Part shown: positions 46,101 to 55,100 of the stretch, one piece after another | Layout of the letters: each line of letters opens with the position of its first letter | Position numbering within the stretch: the stretch's first letter is position 1 | DNA from: Liolophura sinensis | Lineage: Eukaryota; Mollusca; Polyplacophora; Chitonida; Chitonidae | Direction of reading: 5' to 3' | DNA length: 64,000 bases | Assembly: GCF_032854445.1 (NCBI RefSeq) | Contig: NC_088301.1 | Location: 19,277,808 to 19,341,807, forward strand | Program-made: the position numbers and the translations under genes | The notes under the pieces: generated by a model | Database searches by the model: none | What the model saw: the letters and a program-made list of their open reading frames with translations, nothing else | Told to the model about the DNA's origin: nothing

Positions 46101-49100
46101 ACAGCGCAATCGATCCTTCTCAAAGTAGCTCGAAGCCAAGAACTTCTAGAGATACAAAGACTCATGGCTATTTTTTTTCTTCCACCGCAGCTATACAAAA
46201 TTACCGCTAACGCAACAATTTACCATGATCTGACTCCTGCTACGCTATACATCGTTACCCAGTTGACCACTGTTGCTGATGGTGATTAGAGTTGTCAGCC
46301 ACCCGGCGTACCGCACATCGCTCATGAGACAAATGGCGGCTACACACAGAACGACTAGTATTTGTCTCCCTTAATCTAACACTTAACACAGCGGCGCTGT
46401 AAGAAGAATCACTCTTCCTAGTTAACTCCTCTCATCCTTCCTCCAAACGAATCCTATAGGGAGAGCGTAAAACTTAGACGGTCAGGGGAAATCCTGCACT
46501 GCATGTACCGAAAACAACCAAGTATTTTAGTGTAGGGATAGCTTAAACATCCACAAGGCCTATGCTAAATTACGGCGCCGCATCAAACATTTGCTAAAGT
46601 TAAATGCTAAAATCTGTCTGGGACTATCTTATCAGTGCCTTAAGGCATTAAACTAAAATGATTTTTTCTGACAAATTTCAAAGTGCGTTCCATTCTCTGC
46701 AAGACAGAGTTGTACTAATATTCAGTATTAGAGTGATACGCTACTTTCTAGAGTAGTCCGCAATGTACAGATCTCCATAAACAATGAAAAATGTACAGGT
46801 AGCGGCAAAAAAAAACAAAAACATTCAGGCATATGACTAACCAAAAAAACACCTCTTTCGCGCAAGCCTTAAATGACAAGCAGTAATTTGCAGTAATTAA
46901 CTGAATCAAAATTATCCTTTTTTTGTCCATTTCGACTTACTAATTAACACATGAATTTATGTTTTTCATAACTTGTCATTAACCTTACCAAGTAACACCT
47001 GTTAAAGATTTTAAACCAGAGGGACAACCGCGAATTTGTTTTGACTGTTAAATAAAGAAAGTGAAAAAAAGATTTCAGCGAAGTTGGCCATCTTTTGAAG
47101 AAAGCACATCAGTGTTTGCTAATTGCCACTCAAAAGTGAACCGGGATCATCACTGTTGGGAACACCATTTAATACGTTCCACCGAATCCGTGTACTAGCC
47201 GGCATGGAAATTAGATTTCCACGGGGAATTCCAACATGCACAGTCTAATCTTTCTCACTGATTGAATCCTAGAAATTGTTTCACGTGACGCTTTACTTGA
47301 GACACTTCATAAAAGTGTTTTCTTGTCCGCAGTTTTTACATATCTAATTAGTCTCTGGTGGGGCCTGTGAACACGTGATTGCCGCTCGCTGAGGGGCGCC
47401 CATCGGGAGACTTGAGGCCAGTGAGTGTTACACCATCTTTAAGGCTTTTCTAACAAGTATGAGACCTCGTGAGACATAGCCTCTGATGAGGTCTAATCAT
47501 GATTAGACATTATCTGCTGGTCAAGAGGCGACAAATCCACTGGGTAAATTCCGATGGGCAATACGCATATCAGTGTCCTCCTATGCTCGGGGACGTGTAT
47601 GTTGCTACTTTTCAACATATACATGGACAGTCCGAATAAAACCCTATCTCAGGTACATGTAAATTGAAGAGAGACCCGACTTCACCGTTAATACATGAGA
47701 TCTTTTACCAGCAATCAAACTGCTCTCATTGCTCTTTTTTTTTTGCTTTCTATGCGGTAGTCTTTTATGTTACTATAGAAATGTAATATGAAAAATGAAA
47801 TTACGGAAATACAAATAGTTTTCGAAAAGCGTTGTCGCTACAGCTCTGTTTGGACATGTTATTTGTTGTATGTTTTATTTCACACAATTTCCTACTGACG
47901 TTCACAAGACCAAAAAAAAAAATAAAACGTTTTCTGTTTTTTTTCATTCAAAGCCCTCCAATTTAAGCTATGGCTCCAACGCCGACAAAAAGCCAGTGTT
48001 ACCCAAAGTCCGAAATAATCAGAGTTATAATCTTTTCTCAGCTGTGAGTTTGGTTTAATAACTGCACCCCTGAACACAGGAATCGTCCATGTGTCAAGCC
48101 TTCTACTTTGTTCTGTATACTGCACTAAAGGACTGCATGGGTTTTCCGACACTCAATGTCTAGGAATTAAGGGCTCAATTAGTGCTGCCATCTATTAGAC
48201 GGGCTAATCCAGTCAAGGTGTCGGCCAAGTGTGATACGATTTGCCCCCGACACATCGGATGCTTCCCATAATGCCCTCACACATTTGCCAAAGATTCGGA
48301 AATTGCTAATCTTGGAGGCATTTCAGTGGCTCAGAGTTTCCGTGATCTAATTAAACGCAATTACGGAGTACAAAAGGCGACATCGAGGACAATGGAGAGA
48401 CTGTTCGGAACTTTGCTGACTGGGATCAGGGCCAAAGTGAGAAAGCCAAAGGTTTGCCTTGACGTCCGTACAGCATCTCACCAATGTTTAACCTAGTTTT
48501 GCCCAATCAACCATATCTGCTATTTGCTCTCACATTGGAACTGGGGTTTCACCAAGGGCAAATCCGCGAAAACCAGTTGAAAAATTCATTTGGCAATACT
48601 ATGGCTGACACAGATTATGGTTGTAAGATCAACAAAAAGCTCGCCTGAAGGAATTCAAAGTACTTAAACAAGGGTTCTACTACAGAAAAGAGACGTGGAG
48701 TCAGGAATTTTGTAATTTACCGTAATTAACACACATCATGGAGGGCATCATTGATGGAACGTCCCCATCGTATGATTGTCCTTAGTATGCATATATGTAA
48801 AACCTCAACACCACCCTTAACCTGGTTTAAGCGCTTATTGGTCACAGACGCCGACATAAACTATGCCTGTACTTTGTCCAAGCGACCTGAAAAAGTTGGG
48901 GGGTAACCATGTAGTTGCCAATTCAGATGTCAGTTGCCAATTCGCCCGCTGGCGGCCAAAATTGTCCCCTAGCGGCTCTGCAGTTGATACTTACTTCTCT
49001 TGTACTCGATGATGTTTTCGTGTTGGGGCGTCACCACAAGACACCTATAACAATCCTGGTCGTCATAATGCCCAGAACTGCAATGAAACAAGCGACACAA

Positions 49101-52100
49101 AGCTGATATTGTAAGGTTTAATTCAAAATCACAATAGCAAACAAAAACAAATTAACAATAGCGAACATGCAAACAATCTGTAATGAGATCACATACAAAC
49201 AGTGGCCATTTCCTGTCTTGTGGATTCGGCTATGTCGTTCAGTTAGGACAATTGCCAGGTATTCTTCTCGGAAATGGACGGAAAATGTCCTGTCAAGTTG
49301 ACTTTGCTTACTATAATGATAAAAATAACGGAAACTTGGAACATTAATCCAGACTTTGAATCCATTTTGCTTAAATAGATTTTAGTCAACAGCCGGACAT
49401 CGGAGTAGGCCAAACACGTGGTCCGTCGTCTTATGTGTTACTATACTTTAGTATTACTATAGTCTATTTCTTTTAGAGAGTCGCCTATATTCAGCTGTCT
49501 GTAAAACCGGTCATACTCTCTACCAAAATTGCCTTTAGTTAGTGACACGTAACAACACAAGCTCTACACATGGATATGTTGTAAGTTCATATTCTTGCAA
49601 AGAAAATCAAAGTGGAACACTTTTTCTAATTCATAATGTTAAGCTCAACAAGCTTAGTTTGGACACCAAGAACTCATTGCCCCTGGAGACGTCATAATTA
49701 TTCAAAAACCAATTTGGCAACCTAGATTAAAAACTCTTTGTCAAAAGGCTTGTGTGTATGATCCTGTATGGAATTAGTTGCTTTATAAACTGTTTTTCTG
49801 CCTATTAGTTGTCACAAGACAGAGAAGTACGATAGGAAGCTATATATATGTGTGACTATTGCGCTACACTGATGCACTTATCGTATTTATTGACAATTTA
49901 TTTTTAAAAAATAGAAGGTTGTTTTTGACAATATTCAGACGATAGAATTTTTATTACAAAATACAGAAAAGGGTAATGATAAATAATTTTTTTATCTTCG
50001 GAAATAACTTGTTATAATTAAAAGGTTATTTCTTGCAATATGCATGCAGGTGATATTATTTCAAAAAGGGTCAAAGCTATATAGATTTTGTATCGCCAGG
50101 AAATAACTGGTTTGTTTGGTGACCATATTGACGCGTGAAGCGGTAAAACAGTTCTCAAGTTACCGCACGTTCTGTGGCGGTCTAACTAAACATCACCGGC
50201 GTTTGTTTGTAATTCCATCGGGGTGAATTGCGACGGATTATTGTACCAGAGCGTGCATGCAGCGAAGGCTTTGTCAGAGCTTGGACTGATGAAATGCTGC
50301 CGCGAAGGCTTTGGACACCGTTTTCCATGTTGCTGAAAAGATATCAGATCCTGTTGAGTTGGGTGGCACAGGCGATATGGGTAGGCCTGCAGGGTGAGAT
50401 GGAGGATATATGGTAAGGTTGCGGGGAGAAGGGAGGATGCCCTCAGTAGGTCTGAATTCCTGTTCGACTGACGTTGGCTGAAACTCAATTGGCCTAAATG
50501 AAGTATGATTCCATATTTGCGCCATCGCTTGCCATGTGCCAGATCTCCATTTGTAGCCGCAATGGACCGGCTTTAGTTGTGATAGTGCTGTCCTCCCATA
50601 TTGAACATTGATCGTCCCAACCTTTTTGGTCAATGAAATGAACGGGAGAATGACTTGGTCCTGCTTCTCCCGCGATAGAAACCTTGACCTTCTCTCTCCA
50701 ATTCACCAGCCGCAATGCCTGGACAATAAGGTCATACCCAAAGCATGAATTTCCAAGTTGGTAGCGGAGCTATGCTCAGTCTAAGAAACCCTTCTAAAGG
50801 GTGTGTACATGAGAAATGGTGTTTTCGCTGCCTTGCCTCGCGGCAGTGCCAATTTGACTTCGATCTACCAATTTCGAACGCCCAATTTTGTGCCGGTACA
50901 GTTGAAGGCTACCCTTCGGCAGCTGAGGTAACTCTTGCGTTCATTTTGCGAACAAATTGGCCAACTGATGGAGTTCGCTCAATGACACTAAGTAGCCCGA
51001 AACCTGACTGGAGTCAAACTGTTCCCCAAATTTGTAATTTACGGAGTGTGCGTCAGAGCCATACAGAGATCTCCCTCTGTCTTAGCTAAAACAGTGTCAG
51101 CCGGATCGATCCAGGAAAATCTGATATATATACTCTGGTTCCGCTGTTTGGCGTTTGCTAATGTGAAACCAAAAAGCGTTGGCGATTGTGAACCTGACCT
51201 GAAGAAATGCACATGGTTTCTCACAAACTTGAAATGCATCTTTGATTTCTCGACGATCGTTCCATGTATACATAATATTAAATCAAATCTTTCATACATA
51301 ATATTAAATCCAAATTTTGCCTTCAGAAAGGTACATACCTTTATTATTTTTCATTTATTTTTATTAAATTCATTATGTATTTATCATTGAAACGGTATTT
51401 TGTTTGTCGGAATGGAAGATTTAAAATACATATTTCATAAAAGAAATTATTCAGCATCATTTTGCACTAGGCTGCAATAAGCTATCATAAAGAATTATTT
51501 ATTTAATTGGTGTTTAGGCCGAGCTTATCCGACGGCTGCCAGCATTCTGGTTGGGAGGGGGACAGCAGGGCACAGCCCCGGGGTATTCCACAACCATCCG
51601 CACGTCGCTGGTAGACGGTATTTTAAAGAATTAAAAACTGTTTATTTGGAATCAGAAATGGACAAGAGATTTCCACGAGACCAAAGAGGCATCCACGTGG
51701 GATGCGTTGTTAATTAAATGTAATGGTATTCCTTGCTGTTGTTGATCTTCATAATAAGCCCTTGAATGAAATTCGGTAGTGTTGGCGAAGGAAAGGGTGT
51801 TTATTCTAACACAGGTTCAGCTGTTTCGCTGTAGCCGAGCTATGGCCGACATGTTGTCGATATATGCTTCCTCCATCTTTGCTGGCTGACAAATAGAAGA
51901 CCGCTGATTAAGAGAAGAAGGGTTGCACCTATAGAAGGAAGCCCCTTGACATGGCAGAGTGAAGACACGGCAGTACTCTTCCCCTTCCAACTGTCACCCA
52001 AACTAGTGAAGCAATCTTCATCCGACCAGAGAAATATCGATCGCAGGCTTCAGTTCGCACTATATTTCAAAGCTCTTTATTGCTGGGCTCGATTCTTTGT

Positions 52101-55100
52101 CTTTCGGCAAGTTCGCCAATGCCCTCGCTTGTTAGTCTTTCAAATTTCCACCAGGAATGACACTAAATGCTCTTCATCGCTCGCCGTCGAACAAGAAAAA
52201 TACCCAACGGCGAAGCAAAAACTCTCGAAATTTGGGCTCCCTGTTCTGAAGCATGTGTTTGTGCTGGAGGGTTAACGTGGGTCATGAGAGGGAAACAGAT
52301 GGAGGGTTGTTGAGGGACGAAGACCAGAGTGGCGAGACAGGGCTCAGGGATTAACCCGCGCTCGATTAAGGACTTCGGAAGGGAGTAAATATAAAAATAA
52401 TAGCACATCAAAAGATACATACCTGCTCTTCACAAGGTACTTGCTGTCCACATTCTGCACGCACGTCCCTAATGACGAGATCTCATTGGTCGTTATTCGT
52501 ACATCTCCCAGGGCATTCTGGTACCAGTCTCCCTGCCATTCGGGTGGGAAGCTGCACCCGGAGCCTGTAACATACAATATTGGTTCGTATTTACTATGTG
52601 TGAAACAAGTCTAAATTGTACTGATCGCATTTTCATAGCTAAATTTTGTTGCTAATAACACAGCAGCAGCTATTCTTTAAACTTGATTGAAAAGTAGTAG
52701 AACAAAAGGAAAACAGGCCACGTTCTTTCATATAAAACGTTCATATAACCTGGATCTGAACTCCCGATCTAACTAGTCAGGACAATCCGTTGTTTCATCA
52801 CTAAATTCAGTGATGAACGTGACTGATAACCCCCCAACTTTCCGAATGTAACTAAAAAAAAATTTTAACGCACAGCTGCGGGGAAACCAGAAAGATTTGG
52901 ATTCGAACTCACAACCTCTTTGGTCAACAACAGCGAGAAAGCAGTCAGAGTAAAACTGCCAGAGCATTCGCTATATATGAATATGCATTATGACACATCA
53001 ACAGTTCCTTAACCAACAGTTTCTTATGCCTTGAATGCATTTAAGTAAAAAAAAATAATATTCAAAATTCTGAAAAAGACTATATTTGTTTTTTTTTTCA
53101 GCACGGAGCTAAGTTCTCTGTCAACTTTTGTGTAACCGGTGCACGCTTCATTTCGTTACTGTCCAGTTACCCATACCACAACAGATATACATGAGCTTAC
53201 AAGCAAATAGGGAGTATTTACTCTATGGTATATATAGCGGTGCGATATATTACTCATCTATACGTGATTAAACTTTCTCGATAACATGTTCCAGAAAATA
53301 TCTTTGTGCAGTCTCTTACGTAAAGCCCAGCGAGATGTGGTAAAACCGGAACTACCTGCAGATGTAAACCACATACGCCTGAATTACCATCAATCATACA
53401 ATGGCTTCCACGAGCCAGTTAAAACTTTTCAGTCCTCCAGTGAAGAGGGAGATGGTCATAGATGGCTTTAATAAATAATAATTTCTGGCTGTATACATTA
53501 CAATAAACGTACAGCACAGAGCGCTGTGCCATACACAGCACATGGGCAGATAAAATGTGCTTCCACATTTATACATTCAGAACGTTGAGTTAGACTAGAT
53601 ATACGGACTGGAGCTCCCATTAATGTTTTATAACGTTGTCGGAAGAGCTCAGTCTCAATATACAGGATTACCCGAGCGAAACCCTTGGGGATGGAACAGA
53701 AAAAAAGAACGCTGTAATAAAAAAACACACACCCATACATAATGGCTGTAAGGAGTACAGTGGTGGATGTACATTTTGTACAACGCAATGTTTAGTGCTT
53801 AGTTGTATACGTATACAGCATAGAGAACGTCTTTGATTTCTGCGGGGTGGGGACGGGGGGGGAGGTCACGCCACAAGTAAACCTTCTCTCACTGTAACAA
53901 AAAGACTAACACTCACTACATATGTTGTCGTTCCGAAGGTGAAATTAGCTTTGCGTATGGAGAAAAAGATTTTCAAGTATACCCTGTGTATAACAAACTA
54001 ACTGGCTAAGGCCACGGAGGCATTGCATTTGGCATTACGTCTTTTGAATAATAACGGGATAACGCCAAATATTCACATTTCAAAAATACAACTCGGTGTC
54101 TATTGAAATCTTGGGAAATGTTTAGATAGCATGGCCGAAAAAAAATATTTAATTTCTCTGTGGGAGGGTTATAAGGTCTAAACAACTTGCTTTAACCTTG
54201 TGTTTTGTTTTAAAACTCACAGACTACACTGCAGTACACTGGCGTATAAGGCATCACAAGATGGTCCGCAGTCAGTTATTAGGGGGTTTAATAAGAACAT
54301 TGACGTATTAGCACATCAATGCTGATACATTATACTCTTTGTTTTAATGTGGTCCACAGTTAGTCAGTACAAATGGAGATGTGACACCCGACATCTCGGC
54401 TATGTTGACAGCTCTGTGCGCCAAATGCTGCTCTGTCCAGAAGGCTGAGGTGTTAATAATGGAAAGGCTGGGCTAAGCCGAGACTTTGACAGTCTTCAAG
54501 AAGCTCTACGTAATTTGAATACAGCTCATATTAAGTTTCGCAAAAGCAATACATCATATCGACAGTGTTGGAGATGAGATGCGTCAAAGTAGATCGAGTG
54601 ATACAATATTGAACATATCGAATCCAGCATGGGGAGTACTCAGTAAAAGGTTATCCGTATATTACACCTCTCTAGTGATTAATGATGTATGGTCCCTGTC
54701 ATACAACCTGGCTGTCACAAACCTAGTCCCGCACAAGTACCAGTTTATTCAGAAATGTACCAGTGTGTTTCCGGTTTTCCTTAAATCGTAGGGCTGTGTA
54801 TACTCTTGTGCCATTAAAGCTGAGTATTTAAGATTATTAATGATCGGCACGTAGCGGTTTGTGCCTCGAGACAATGAACCATTATTTTATAGTTTGCGGA
54901 TATAACGTTTTTTCACTGAGATACTATACACAATCGCTTATTTGCGTGTTTCCAAACGCATTAAATAGGGTTTCTTTAAACATTAGGTCTACATACTGTT
55001 CAGCAAAATTGTGGAAACCAATCAGTTTCTCTTAATACTGTTAGAATGTTAGAAATAACAACAAGGTACTATATACAAGTTCGCTTATTTGCCGGCTTGT

